The position numbers and the translations under genes were made by a program. A DNA stretch of 64,000 nt, taken from assembly GCA_044445965.1 (NCBI GenBank), contig JBIOEJ010000002.1:43903-107902 (forward strand). Direction: 5' to 3'. Below are positions 21,048 to 30,041 of the stretch, piece after piece. The DNA comes from GAS188 sp044445965. GTDB taxonomy: Bacteria > Pseudomonadota > Alphaproteobacteria > Rhizobiales > Beijerinckiaceae. The first letter of the stretch is position 1; each line of letters opens with the position of its first letter. Under the pieces are notes generated by a model. It saw nothing but the letters and a program-made list of their open reading frames with translations, was not told the origin of the DNA and did no database searches.

Positions 21048-21390
21048 CCGGGTCCGGATCCGACAGAAAGGCCTCGATCCGCCGGAAAGGTCCGGAGACG
21101 GCCATCTCGGCCTGTTGCCCTTGGAGCGTGCCGAGGCGCGCGATATGGGCCGCCATCGCGGCGCTTTGGCGCCGCGCCAACTCGTCAGGCGATCTGGCGA
21201 GGCGATCCAGCGCCCCTTGGCGAGTCTCGCCCACGGCGACCGAATCGCGGTCGAACCGCTGCACCACACCCGTCAGCTCGTCGATCGCTCCGCCGAGCCG
21301 TTGCGAATATTGCTGCGTGAATTCGGGGAGTTGCGAGGCAGCGACCGCTCCGAGCATGGCGACGGCGAGGGCGAGCGTGCGGCGAAACAT
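20890..21390 (-). CDS. DUF2937 family membrane protein
   Basis: A 166-residue protein with an N-terminal hydrophobic segment (LALAVAMLGAVAASQ) and a second near the C-terminus (GGAGFLVGGGLMAFFGRLF). Between them is a helical region, FTQQYSQRLGGAIDELTGVV, followed by Arg/Gln-rich helices. This matches the proteobacterial DUF2937 family, which has no known function to me. Its 3' end overlaps the tail of the convergent methyltransferase frame; the composition here looks like a real gene, so the overlap argues against the methyltransferase tail. Confidence 0.72.
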   Translation of the reverse strand: MFRRTLALAVAMLGAVAASQLPEFTQQYSQRLGGAIDELTGVVQRFDRDSVAVGETRQGALDRLARSPDELARRQSAAMAAHIARLGTLQGQQAEMAVSGPFRRIEAFLSDPDPVIAAATWDSFQPGVPATGEGAATGGAGFLVGGGLMAFFGRLFRRRPGMVAAR

Positions 21391-21426
21391 CGACGTCTCC
21401 GAACTGGCGCTCGGCTGCTTTGCCGC

Positions 21427-22647
21427 TCAGGCCCGCGCCGCGATCGGCACCACATTGTGCAAGCTGCGGTCCGCATTGTCGAAGAACCGGCGCAGGCTGC
21501 GAGCCGCCTGCCGGATGCGCTGCTCGTTCTCCACCATCGCGATGCGGACGAAATCGTCGCCATGCTCGCCGAAGCCGATGCCGGGCGCGACCGCGACATC
21601 GGCATGCTCGACGAGCAGCTTTGCGAAGGCGAGCGAGCCCATCGCCTTGAAGCGATCCGGGATCGGCGTCCAGGCGAACATCGAAGCCTTCGGGACAGGC
21701 ACCGCCCAGCCGGCCCTGCCGAAGGAATCGACCAGCGCGTCGCGGCGCTTGCGGTAGGTTGCCCGCATCTCGCGGATGCAGTCCTCCGGACCGTTCAAGG
21801 CGGCCGACGCCGCCACTTGAATCGGCGTGAATGCGCCATAATCGAGATAGGACTTCACTCGCGCCAGCGCGGCCAGGAGCCGCTCATTGCCGACCGCGAA
21901 GCCCATGCGCCATCCCGCCATCGAGAAGGTCTTCGACATCGAGGTGAACTCGACGGCGACGTCGAGCGCGCCCGGCACCTGCAGGATCGAGGGCGGGGGC
22001 TCGTCATCCTCGAAATAGACTTCCGCATAAGCGAGATCGGAGAGCACGATCAGCTCGTGCTTCCTGGCGAAGGCCACGAGCTCCTTGTAGAAGTCGAGCG
22101 ATACGACATCCGCCGTCGGGTTCGAGGGGTAGCAGGTGACGACCGCAATCGGCTTCGGGATCGAATGCGTTACGGCGCGCTCGAGCGCGGCGAAATAGGC
22201 GTCTCCCGGCGCCGCCGGGACCGAACGGATCGCCCCGCCGGCCATCAGGAAGCCGAAAGCGTGGATCGGGTAGCTCGGATTGGGGACCAGCACGACATCG
22301 CCCGGTCCGGTGATGGCTTGCGCCATGTTGGCGAAGCCCTCCTTCGAGCCGAGCGTCGCCACCACCTGGGTGTCGGGATTGAGCCTGACGCCGAAGCGGC
22401 GCTCGTAATAGCCGGCCTGGGCCTTGCGCAGTCCGGGAATGCCTTTCGAGGCCGAATAACGATCGGTGCGCGGCTTTCCCGCCGTCTCGACGAGCTTCTC
22501 GACCACGTGGCGGGGCGCGGGCAGATCGGGATTGCCCATGCCGAGATCGACGATGTCGGCGCCCTTGGCGCGCGCCGCGGCCTTGGCGCGATTGACCTCC
22601 TCGAAGACGTAGGGAGGCAGACGCCTGATACGGTGAAAATCGTTCAT
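21427..22647 (-). CDS. PLP-dependent aminotransferase (AlaC-like)
   Basis: A 406-residue class I/II aminotransferase. The PLP lysine is Lys239 in SMSKTFSMAGWRMGF, and the cofactor-binding Asn/Asp/Tyr region includes CYPSNPTADVVSL and VLSDLAYAEVYF. The sequence resembles E. coli AlaC (YfdZ), a glutamate-pyruvate transaminase, more than aspartate aminotransferases, and such proteins are often labelled LL-diaminopimelate aminotransferase. The open frame reaches 22755, but ATG 22647 (MNDFHRIRRLPPYVFEEVN) matches the usual family start. It is monocistronic or grouped with the downstream DUF2937 gene (36 bp). Exact substrate is uncertain. Confidence 0.85.
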   Translation of the reverse strand: MNDFHRIRRLPPYVFEEVNRAKAAARAKGADIVDLGMGNPDLPAPRHVVEKLVETAGKPRTDRYSASKGIPGLRKAQAGYYERRFGVRLNPDTQVVATLGSKEGFANMAQAITGPGDVVLVPNPSYPIHAFGFLMAGGAIRSVPAAPGDAYFAALERAVTHSIPKPIAVVTCYPSNPTADVVSLDFYKELVAFARKHELIVLSDLAYAEVYFEDDEPPPSILQVPGALDVAVEFTSMSKTFSMAGWRMGFAVGNERLLAALARVKSYLDYGAFTPIQVAASAALNGPEDCIREMRATYRKRRDALVDSFGRAGWAVPVPKASMFAWTPIPDRFKAMGSLAFAKLLVEHADVAVAPGIGFGEHGDDFVRIAMVENEQRIRQAARSLRRFFDNADRSLHNVVPIAARA

Positions 22648-22770
22648 GGTTGCGATGTCTCTTGCCGCCCTCGGCCCGAGCGCCGCGATCGGGGCGTCCT
22701 GATGGTCGTCGTCTAGCACAGGCGTTCCTTTTTGAGCAGTGGCCAAGGATCGCACCGTAGCAGCCGATGG

Positions 22771-23250
22771 TTACTGGGGTGCTTGCGTCTCGCTCTGCCC
22801 TTCCCCCTTCGGTTTCGCGGCGGCCTCCCCGGCGGACTTCTGCCTGGCGGCCAACTTGGCCTTGGCCTTCTGCTCCGGTGTCTGCGCCGCGGTCGGGGTG
22901 GCGGTCTGCGGCGACAGGGTTTGCAGGATGGCGTGGCCCGCGTCGCGCTGTGCCTGGAGCTCGGCCTGCAGCTGCTTCACGCCCGCCGCGTCTCGCGGCT
23001 TATCGGGCGGATGCGCGGGCACGATGCCGACCGAGGTGAAGTCGGTCTGCTCGGGCCGATTTTCCTTGACGAAGCCTTCCGGCTCCCGAGGCGTGGTCGC
23101 GGCGCCGACGAGCTGTGCCGGTGCATGGAAAACGGGCATGTCGGCGCAGGCGCCGAGAAGCAGCGCCGCTAGCGTCATGACCCCGCCTCGTTTTACGGTG
23201 CAGATGGCGCTTGCGCGAATTCCTTGGCCGGCGGCGGCCGGGCGTCTCAT
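22771..23250 (-). CDS. Putative lipoprotein
   Basis: A 159-residue protein with a lipobox, TLAALLLGAC (Cys35), after a basic leader (VKRGGVM). The mature part is Pro/Ala/Lys/Gln-rich, with a helical stretch (GVKQLQAELQAQRDAGHAIL) and a charged low-complexity tail. I recognise no family. ATG 23250 has a GAGG site 7 bp upstream and provides the positive n-region; ATG 23178 also has a GAGG site but would leave almost no n-region. It is divergent from phaC and about 120 bp upstream of the aminotransferase. An outer-membrane-anchored lipoprotein is likely. Confidence 0.6.
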   Translation of the reverse strand: MRRPAAAGQGIRASAICTVKRGGVMTLAALLLGACADMPVFHAPAQLVGAATTPREPEGFVKENRPEQTDFTSVGIVPAHPPDKPRDAAGVKQLQAELQAQRDAGHAILQTLSPQTATPTAAQTPEQKAKAKLAARQKSAGEAAAKPKGEGQSETQAPQ

Positions 23251-23316
23251 CGGAATGCCTCGGACTGTTGTTGCGGCAAGCCGCGAAGGTTACGTTGTCG
23301 TGCATGAGGGGTTAAT

Positions 23317-25575
23317 GTGACCCAAACAGGGCCGCGCCTGCCGGCGCGGCGACGGGGATGCCGAGGCATCATGGTCAAGAAAGCGGGCGAGCAAGGCGGC
23401 GGCGCAGCTGATCGGGACGAGCAGATCCGGTCGGCTTACGCGGCCGGCATGCATCCGAAGAAAATGGTTGCTTCCGCAGATCCCAGCGCCGCGCCGACGG
23501 CTCTGACTGTCGCTAAGAAGGGCCTTTCGCCGAAACCGCGCTCCGCGACGCCGAGGGGCGAGCGTCAGCCTGGCGCCGCGCCTTCCAAACGTCCGAATGG
23601 TCACGCGCCGAAAGCTGCTTCCCGCTCGAAAGCCGAAAGCAAACCGAAGGCCGCGGCGGCCTCGACGCCCTCTTCGCTGTCGGAAATGCCGCGCCTTGAG
23701 CCTTCCGAGCGCAAGCCCGATGCCGCGCCGCGCTCAGGTGCCGATGCCCGCTCCGACGAGGCCGCCCAAGCATCCGACCGGGTCGGGCGGGGCAAGGCCG
23801 AAAAGCCCTCGCCCCATCCCGATTTCGAGGAGCTCGCCGCCAATCTCGGCCGGCTGGCGGACGAGACGGCGCGCGCCACCAACGCCTACCTGAAGCCGCG
23901 GGGCGAGCCTTCCTCCTTGGTCAATGCCGAGATCGCCGAGATGGCGCGCACGCTCGGGCAGGTGGCCGAGCGCTGGCTGGCCGAGCCGCAGCGCGCCATG
24001 GAGGCGCAGGCGCGGCTGACCGGCGGCTTCATCGGCTTGTGGGCGGACGCGCTGCGCCGCTTCAAGGGCGAGGAGGTGCCGGCCGCCTTGCCGCGCGATC
24101 AGCGCGACCAGCGCTTCAAGGACCCAGCCTGGACCGAAAATCCCTTCTTCGATTTCCTGCGCCAATCCTATGTCCATGCGACGAAATGGGCCGAGGACAT
24201 GGTGAAGGAGGCCGAAGGAATCGACCCCCATACGCGACACAAGGCCGAGTTCTATGTGCGCCAGCTTGCGAGTGCGTTCGCACCCTCGAATTTCCTAGCG
24301 CTCAATCCGGAGTTGATCCGCGCGACGATCGAGCAGAACGCCGCCAATCTGGTGCGCGGCGCGCATATGCTCGCCGAGGATGTCGAGTCGGGAGGCGGAG
24401 AGCTGAGGCTGCGCCAGACCGATGCGGGGACATTCGAGGTCGGCGTCAACCTCGCGACCACGCCCGGCAAGGTCGTGTTCCGCAACGATCTCATCGAGCT
24501 CATTCAATATGCGCCATCCACCGAGACGGTATTGCGGCGCCCCTTGCTGATCGTGCCTCCCTGGATCAACAAGTTCTACATCCTCGATCTCAACCCGCAG
24601 AAATCCTTCATCCGCTGGGCGGTCGCTCAAGGGCTGACGGTGTTCGTCATCTCCTGGGTCAATCCCGACGCCCGGCATGCCGCGAAGGGCTTCGATTCCT
24701 ATATGAAGGAGGGCATCTTGGCCGCCCTCGAGGCGATCGAGGCCGCGACCGAGGAGAAGCAGGTCGCAGCGGTCGGCTATTGCGTGGGCGGCACGCTGTT
24801 GTCGGCGACACTCGGCTACATGGCTGCCAAGGGCGACCGGAGGATCGACAGCATCACGCTGTTCGCCACCCAGGTCGATTTCGAGCATTCGGGCGACCTG
24901 CAGGTCTTCGTGGATGAAGAGCAGGTTCGCGCCATCGAGGAGGAGATGCGCACACGCGGCTTCCTCGACGGCAAACGGATGGCGACCGCCTTCAACATGC
25001 TGCGCCCCAACGATCTCATTTGGCGCTATGTCGTCGATGTCTATCTCAAGGGCCGCGTTCCGCTGCCCTTCGACCTCCTGTTCTGGAACTCGGATTCGAC
25101 TCGCATGCCGGCGGCGAACCATTCCTTCTACATGCGCAACTGCTATCTGGAGAATAATCTCTCGCAAGGGCGCATGATCATCGACGGCGTCGCCATCGAT
25201 CTCGGTAAGGTGACGGTCCCGATCTACAACCTCGCAGCCAAGGAAGACCATATCGCGCCGGCGATCTCGTCCTTCGAAGGCTCGCGCTATTTCAAGGGCG
25301 AGGTCCGCTATGTCCTGGCGGGATCGGGGCATATCGCGGGCGTCGTCAATCCGCCGCCACCGCAGAAATACCAATATTGGACGGGCGGCCCGGTCGGGGC
25401 GTCGCTCGAGGAGTGGATGCGCGACGCTGTCGAGCACAAGGGCTCCTGGTGGCCGGACTGGTTCGCCTGGGTCGAGCGGCAAGCGCCCGCGCGCGTCCCG
25501 GCGCGCCAGCCTGGCGCGGGCAGGCTGAAGCCGCTTTGCGACGCGCCGGGAACTTACGTGAAGGTCAGGACGTGA
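23317..25575 (+). CDS. phaC: Class I poly(3-hydroxyalkanoate) synthase
   Basis: Polymerises hydroxyacyl-CoA into PHA granules. The lipase-like box GYCVGGTLL holds the catalytic Cys489; the catalytic Asp is Asp644 (AKEDHIAP) and His672 is in GSGHIAGVVNPPP. The conserved synthase starts near residue 160 (DFEELAANLGRLADET). Before it are about 150 residues rich in Lys, Ala, Pro and Ser, unusually long and probably disordered. GTG 23317 follows GAGGGG at 5-6 bp; ATG 23371 is the alternative. No phaA, phaB, phasin or phaR is adjacent, so the pathway partners lie elsewhere. Confidence 0.92.
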   Translation: MTQTGPRLPARRRGCRGIMVKKAGEQGGGAADRDEQIRSAYAAGMHPKKMVASADPSAAPTALTVAKKGLSPKPRSATPRGERQPGAAPSKRPNGHAPKAASRSKAESKPKAAAASTPSSLSEMPRLEPSERKPDAAPRSGADARSDEAAQASDRVGRGKAEKPSPHPDFEELAANLGRLADETARATNAYLKPRGEPSSLVNAEIAEMARTLGQVAERWLAEPQRAMEAQARLTGGFIGLWADALRRFKGEEVPAALPRDQRDQRFKDPAWTENPFFDFLRQSYVHATKWAEDMVKEAEGIDPHTRHKAEFYVRQLASAFAPSNFLALNPELIRATIEQNAANLVRGAHMLAEDVESGGGELRLRQTDAGTFEVGVNLATTPGKVVFRNDLIELIQYAPSTETVLRRPLLIVPPWINKFYILDLNPQKSFIRWAVAQGLTVFVISWVNPDARHAAKGFDSYMKEGILAALEAIEAATEEKQVAAVGYCVGGTLLSATLGYMAAKGDRRIDSITLFATQVDFEHSGDLQVFVDEEQVRAIEEEMRTRGFLDGKRMATAFNMLRPNDLIWRYVVDVYLKGRVPLPFDLLFWNSDSTRMPAANHSFYMRNCYLENNLSQGRMIIDGVAIDLGKVTVPIYNLAAKEDHIAPAISSFEGSRYFKGEVRYVLAGSGHIAGVVNPPPPQKYQYWTGGPVGASLEEWMRDAVEHKGSWWPDWFAWVERQAPARVPARQPGAGRLKPLCDAPGTYVKVRT

Positions 25576-25605
25576 CGCTCCCCGCCGACTCGGTGGCGCG
25601 AGCCG

Positions 25606-25631
25606 GCTGACGCGCGAGTCGTCACGTCAGC
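25606..25631. repeat. Inverted repeat after phaC
   Basis: GCTGACG, a 12-nt spacer, then CGTCAGC form a 7-bp stem 30 bp after the phaC stop. No T-run follows, so a terminator role is only possible. It precedes the nucleoside phosphorylase gene by 60 bp. Confidence 0.3.
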
Positions 25632-25690
25632 AACGACGATACCGCTGGCGGCTCACGCCATTCACGGCTTTTCTCCCTGACTCGGCAACG

Positions 25691-26497
25691 ATGCGAAGCA
25701 ATCAGAACGTGGTCACGCCTCCTCTCCTCGCCAATAAGCACCCCTCCTCCTCGTCGGTGTTCAGGCCCTCGGCGTTGCTGCGCGAAGCGCGGCGACAGAA
25801 GGGATTGCCCACGGTCGACGTGCCGCACGTGTGTCTCCTGGATCCGGACGGCGACATCGTCCGCAGGCTTCGGGAAACCGGGCGAGCCAAGCCTTTTGCA
25901 GGCTGGCCATGCTACCATACCGAGCTCGACACGTTCTCGCTCGGTGGGCAAGAAGTCGGAATTGTCGGCCGGGTGGTCGGCGCCTCCTTCGCCGTCCTGG
26001 TGGCGGAGGAATTATTCGCGAGTGGCTGCCGCTTATTGCTGAGCCTGACCTCTGCCGGTCAGATCGCGCTTGCCGGTCAGCCACCCTATTTCGTCGTCAT
26101 CGACCGTGCGCTCCGTGATGAGGGCACGAGCTATCACTATGCTTCCCCGTCCGAGTTCGCGGCGGCCGACCCGGAATTGGTGGTGGCGGCGACGGAGGCT
26201 CTCGCGAGTCTGAGCCCGCAGAGCGTCGTCGGACCGAGCTGGACCACCGATGCCCCTTTCCGAGAAACGGCCGAAGCGATCGAGGCGGCGCGCCGCAAGG
26301 GCATTCTGGCCGTCGAGATGGAAGCTGCGGCACTTTATGCCTTCGCCAGGGCGCGGCGCAAATCCGTGCTCTGCCTTGCCCATGTGACGAACGCCATGGG
26401 TCAGCACGGAGACGATTTCGAAAAGGGCGAAGCGGATGGAGCCGCCGATGCGCTGCAACTTCTCTCCGCCATCATCCGGCGGCTCGCACCTACGTGA
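25691..26497 (+). CDS. Nucleoside phosphorylase family protein
   Basis: A 268-residue protein of the PNP/UDP-phosphorylase superfamily, which cleaves N-glycosidic bonds of nucleosides. Signs are LLLSLTSAGQIA (phosphate/ribose side), YFVVIDRALRDEGTSYHY, and the C-terminal signature GILAVEMEAAALYAFARAR, where the Met-Glu pair contacts the ribose. The first 30 or so residues are poorly conserved, so the true start may be later. It ends by overlapping the convergent DoxX gene by 8 bp. The preferred nucleoside cannot be read from sequence. Confidence 0.78.
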   Translation: MRSNQNVVTPPLLANKHPSSSSVFRPSALLREARRQKGLPTVDVPHVCLLDPDGDIVRRLRETGRAKPFAGWPCYHTELDTFSLGGQEVGIVGRVVGASFAVLVAEELFASGCRLLLSLTSAGQIALAGQPPYFVVIDRALRDEGTSYHYASPSEFAAADPELVVAATEALASLSPQSVVGPSWTTDAPFRETAEAIEAARRKGILAVEMEAAALYAFARARRKSVLCLAHVTNAMGQHGDDFEKGEADGAADALQLLSAIIRRLAPT

Positions 26498-27113
26498 AAC
26501 GCAGTAGAAATTTCGGGACACGTCGGCGGATGGCATCGTCTTGGCGGATGAGCGCATCGCCGCCGAGCGACCTTCCGAAGGCCTCTAGCGAGAAGAGAGC
26601 GAGCAGGAGGATGAGGAAGACGTAGCCCCATGGCCATTCGCTGTCGACGCGATAGAGACCTAGCCACAGGTTCCCGATGAACAAGGCGCCGCAGAAGGCG
26701 CTGAGCCGCGTCATGAGGCCGAGCATCAGGGACACGCCGATGGCGATCTCGATCAGGAAGACGCAGACGCCGATCGGCGCGAAATGCGGCAAGATCACGT
26801 CCCGCACGAAGACCCGATGGAACGAGAAGGCGGCATGCTTGGCCATCTGCTCGGTCCAGAATTGCAGCCCACCGAGATCGGTCGGAAACTTCCACAATGC
26901 CTGCTGCCACCACATGCTGCCGACGATGAAGCGCACGATGAAGCGTCCGATGTGATAGCCGCTCGCCTGGCCATCGAGCTTACGCGCGGCGGTCACCGCG
27001 ATCCCGATGCTTGCAACTGCCACGATCCAATAGAGGACCGTCATGAAAACCGGCTCGCCATAAGATGGCCCGGTCAGAAAGGCAAAGATATCCACCGGCG
27101 GATTGACACGCAT
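26490..27113 (-). CDS. DoxX-family membrane protein
   Basis: A 207-residue inner-membrane protein with four predicted helices: YWIVAVASIGIAVTAA, FIVRFIVGSMWWQQALWKFP, IGVCVFLIEIAIGVSLMLGL and YVFLILLLALFSLEAFGRSL. The WWQQALWK..P region and the loop between helices fit the DoxX/TQO small-subunit group. The open frame extends to 27257, but ATG 27113 has AAGTGAG just upstream and precedes the first sensible residues. The role of DoxX proteins varies (thiosulfate:quinone chemistry, redox stress); no partner subunit is adjacent, so I assign no specific function. Confidence 0.72.
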   Translation of the reverse strand: MRVNPPVDIFAFLTGPSYGEPVFMTVLYWIVAVASIGIAVTAARKLDGQASGYHIGRFIVRFIVGSMWWQQALWKFPTDLGGLQFWTEQMAKHAAFSFHRVFVRDVILPHFAPIGVCVFLIEIAIGVSLMLGLMTRLSAFCGALFIGNLWLGLYRVDSEWPWGYVFLILLLALFSLEAFGRSLGGDALIRQDDAIRRRVPKFLLRFT

Positions 27114-27234
27114 CTCACTTGGCTCCTGATCGTGCGAAGAGACTACCGATCGCGCATGACGCCTGTGCTGAGCATATCGAGTACCGGGCAAGGCGGCGAG
27201 GGCTCGTGCTGCTGCGATTGACGAGGACGACATC

Positions 27235-27474
27235 ATGAAGCTCACCTCGACGATCACTTGCCCGATATGCGGGCATCGAAAGACGGAGGCGATGCCGACG
27301 GATGCCTGTCAGTTTTTCTATGAGTGCAAGGGGTGTGGCGTGCTGCTGAAGGCGAAAGCAGGCGATTGCTGCGTATTCTGCTATTATGGCGACGTGCCTT
27401 GTCCTCCGATTCAGGAAGCGCGCGCGGGCGGGGACGCGGGAAACTGCTGTCCGCCGGCGGGCCATGCCGGGTAG
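27235..27474 (+). CDS. GDCCVxC-domain small cysteine-rich protein
   Basis: A 79-residue protein with an N-terminal CPICGH zinc-ribbon-like pair, ECKGCGVLLKAKAGDCCVFC, YYGDVPCPPIQ, and a C-terminal NCCPPAGH. This is the GDCCVxC family, which includes selenoproteins in some bacteria and is often found near metal or mercury resistance genes. Here all relevant codons are TGC and there is no in-frame TGA, so it is the all-cysteine form. Nine or more cysteines in 79 residues suggest metal binding. No mer genes are nearby; neighbours are a DoxX protein and a GST. Confidence 0.78.
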   Translation: MKLTSTITCPICGHRKTEAMPTDACQFFYECKGCGVLLKAKAGDCCVFCYYGDVPCPPIQEARAGGDAGNCCPPAGHAG

Positions 27475-27571
27475 CGCCTTCCGCCACTGATCGGCTTTGG
27501 CGCGTGCGCTCCAACGCGGCGGCTTGGTGGCTTCCCCGGCGCGCCGGAGAGATGCTGTGTGTCAACACGCC

Positions 27572-28219
27572 CTAGACCGTTGGATTCCGCCAATCGGTCA
27601 GGCCCTCCCTGGCATTGACTTCGTTGAACGATGGGAGGGCGCGCAGCCGGCCAATATAAGGGACGAGGTGGTCCCAGCTGGTCGCCGGGTGCGGCATGTT
27701 GCGCGACCAGCGCATGAGGATGACCGCCAGGAGGTCGGCGGTGCTGAGCCTCCCGCCGACGAGGTAGGCACGACCGTCGGCCAAGCGCGTGTCCAACCGG
27801 TCCCATGCCCCTTCGATCCGGCGTCGAGCGAGAGCCTTGACCGCTTCGGCGCCGAGCGGGTCACCGTCGGTGGCTGCATAAAACCAATCGCGCATGGCAG
27901 GAAGAAGTGTATTGGCCAAGTAAACCATCAGCTCCAGCCACTCGGCACGGTCGGGTGAGCCAAGTGCCGGCGCAAGGCTCGCCTCGGGATGGCGTTCCGC
28001 CAGCAGCATGAGCAGGGCCGCCGACTCACCATGGGGGACACCGTCGACCACGAGCGTCGGAACGCGGCCTGCGGGGTTCAGGCGCAGATATTCGCGAGCG
28101 CGCTGGGCGCCGGCATCGATATCGACGAGCCGAGCTTCGAACGCGACGCCCATCTCGATCAGCATCCAGTGGACCGCCATGCTGGCGGTACCTGGCGAGT
28201 AGTAGAGGGCGTAATTCAA
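27572..28219 (-). CDS. Glutathione S-transferase family protein
   Basis: A 215-residue protein with the thioredoxin-like N-terminal domain (YALYYSPGTASMAVHWMLIE; the Ser-rich turn is the usual catalytic region), cis-Pro in GRVPTLVVDG, and the glutathione-binding GESAALLMLLAE. The C-terminal helical domain includes the N-capping motif LSTADLLAVILMRW. Length is typical. The substrate is unknown. It is upstream of nothing obvious on the same strand and 41 bp downstream of the FadL-type gene. Confidence 0.85.
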   Translation of the reverse strand: MNYALYYSPGTASMAVHWMLIEMGVAFEARLVDIDAGAQRAREYLRLNPAGRVPTLVVDGVPHGESAALLMLLAERHPEASLAPALGSPDRAEWLELMVYLANTLLPAMRDWFYAATDGDPLGAEAVKALARRRIEGAWDRLDTRLADGRAYLVGGRLSTADLLAVILMRWSRNMPHPATSWDHLVPYIGRLRALPSFNEVNAREGLTDWRNPTV

Positions 28220-28259
28220 AAAAAACCCGTGGGGTCGGAGAAATGCCAGTGGGCGAGGA

Positions 28260-29555
28260 TCAATATTTCCGGATGATCGGTTGAGTGACCGGGATCACCT
28301 GAGTCGGGTCGTCCCAACGATAGGTCAACGCCGCCGAGACGATGTCGAAATGCGTGTTCTTTACGTTGCCCAGGAAAGGCAGCCCGACCGTCGGGAACTG
28401 CGGATGGCCCGGCACCACTGCGATATTGCCCTTGGCGAGGAAGCCATGGCTGTAGCCGACATCGAAGGTCAGCTTGTTGTTGACCTTGTAGCTCGCCCCG
28501 ATCGAAGCCCAGATGCGGTCGGCGTCCGGCAGCAGCACCTCGCGATTCGAGGTGTCGATGGGCGACCGCTCATAGGCGACGCCGGCCCTCAGGGTCAGCA
28601 TCGGGTTCCAGGCGTATTCGACGCCGAGCGAGGCCATATAGCCGTCCTTGTATTTGAACGGGACCGCGCTGACCGGAATGCCGGCGGTCGTCACCGGCAA
28701 GATCTTCAAGCGGCTCCAATTGGTCCATTCGCCGCCGGCGAGCACGGTCCACTGGTCATTGATCGTCTGCCTCAGACCGACGGTGACGATTTCGGGCAGG
28801 TTGATGTTGGCCTTGATCGGCAACGCTCCCGCAGGCGTGGTGAGCGAGCCGCCGAGGCTTTCGTGTACCGACGAGCGGAAGCCGACGCCGACCTCCGTCC
28901 AGGCCGTCGGTTTCAAGGTCGCGCCGACCGTATAGCCGACGCTCGTATCGTCGCCCTCGAGTATGACGCTCGGGGCCGTCGGGAGGATGCCGAGCGCCTG
29001 CGTCAGGCGCGTCTTGAAATACTCGATCTGCAATCCCACCCCGATGCTGATCCAGTCATTGACCTTATACGCCGCCGACGGAGTCACGTCGAAGGAGAAC
29101 ACCTTCGCCGAACGCCCATAGACTTGCGCGGCCCAGCTATAGCCGGGCTTGCTCTGAAGGCCGAAGGGGGCGTTGGCGGAATAGCCGAGCCACAGCTTGT
29201 CGTTGAACTGGTAGCTGCCATAGCTCGCCGGCACGAGGCCGTCGAGGATGACGTCTTTCGAGCCGCCGAAGACCGCCGTCGGGGAGAGAGGGTTGGGCGT
29301 GATCTTGCCGTTGGGGAAAATGCCGCTGCCGACCCATGAGCTGTTAATGCCCGCTACATCGGTCATGGTGGCCGGGTTCCAGAACATGGACGACAGACCC
29401 CCGCCGCCTGCCGCCATGCCGGCGAACGACATGCCCTGGCCTTCCGCGCTCTGCTCGCGGATGGCGAAGCCGCCCGCGAGGGAAGGCAGCGCCGTCGACG
29501 CCAGCAGGCCGGCGGAAACCGCGAGAGACGCCAGAGCTCGTTTGGTCGCTATCAT
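28260..29555 (-). CDS. FadL/OmpP1/TodX-type outer-membrane transporter
   Basis: A 431-residue outer-membrane beta-barrel. A clear signal peptide (MIATKRALASLAVSAGLLAS, cleavage near ALPSLAGG) is followed by the family N-terminus GFAIREQSAEGQGMSFAGMA and NPATMTDVAG, then alternating amphipathic strands to the C-terminal RWDDPTQVIPVTQPIIRKY. FadL proteins admit long-chain fatty acids and other hydrophobic substrates. I took ATG 29555 rather than the longer open frame to 29738. It may feed the acyl-CoA that the aceA/ScfR-type system and phaC use, but that is inference. Confidence 0.88.
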   Translation of the reverse strand: MIATKRALASLAVSAGLLASTALPSLAGGFAIREQSAEGQGMSFAGMAAGGGGLSSMFWNPATMTDVAGINSSWVGSGIFPNGKITPNPLSPTAVFGGSKDVILDGLVPASYGSYQFNDKLWLGYSANAPFGLQSKPGYSWAAQVYGRSAKVFSFDVTPSAAYKVNDWISIGVGLQIEYFKTRLTQALGILPTAPSVILEGDDTSVGYTVGATLKPTAWTEVGVGFRSSVHESLGGSLTTPAGALPIKANINLPEIVTVGLRQTINDQWTVLAGGEWTNWSRLKILPVTTAGIPVSAVPFKYKDGYMASLGVEYAWNPMLTLRAGVAYERSPIDTSNREVLLPDADRIWASIGASYKVNNKLTFDVGYSHGFLAKGNIAVVPGHPQFPTVGLPFLGNVKNTHFDIVSAALTYRWDDPTQVIPVTQPIIRKY

Positions 29556-30041
29556 GTGAACTGCCCCGGTTTCGTCGTTTCCAACCTTCACGCCTCTCAA
29601 GAGCCGTGAATCAGCCGGCCCGCTGCGTTTCGCCATTTGTGACAAATATGACCGCGCCGCGCAACTCACGAATGCAGTCGATCGAGGAGTGACGCCGCCC
29701 GGCTCGGCCTCTACGGCTCCCGGCATTGCGCCGACCATATTCGCTCTTTGTCAGCGACAATACTTGGGACATTCGAAGTCGGACGGCATTGCACCGAGAC
29801 TTACTTTGGACGGCCGCGCGAAAGCGCAACTGATGCCCTGTCGGAGGCCGGAGATGGCACGGTCGATTTTCCGCGTGTGTGGCGATTCGGCAACAGTCTC
29901 CCGACCAGCTCGGTGATTATGTGGCAAAGCGGTCTCGCCGAGGGCGCCTTCAACGCCTGCCCTGCGCTTGTCAGCGGACCATGTTCGACGCAAGGTGACG
30001 CGATAGGGCGTCAATTTTTCGACAGTCAGAGGAAGCCGCGC
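29556..30041. other. 486-bp divergent intergenic region
   Basis: This lies between the FadL-type gene (minus) and the FAH-family gene (plus). Open frames extend from both genes into it but show no recognisable family, and base composition is less GC-rich than neighbouring genes around 29640-29800. Promoters for both genes are expected here. I see no clear palindrome or riboswitch. Confidence 0.35.
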
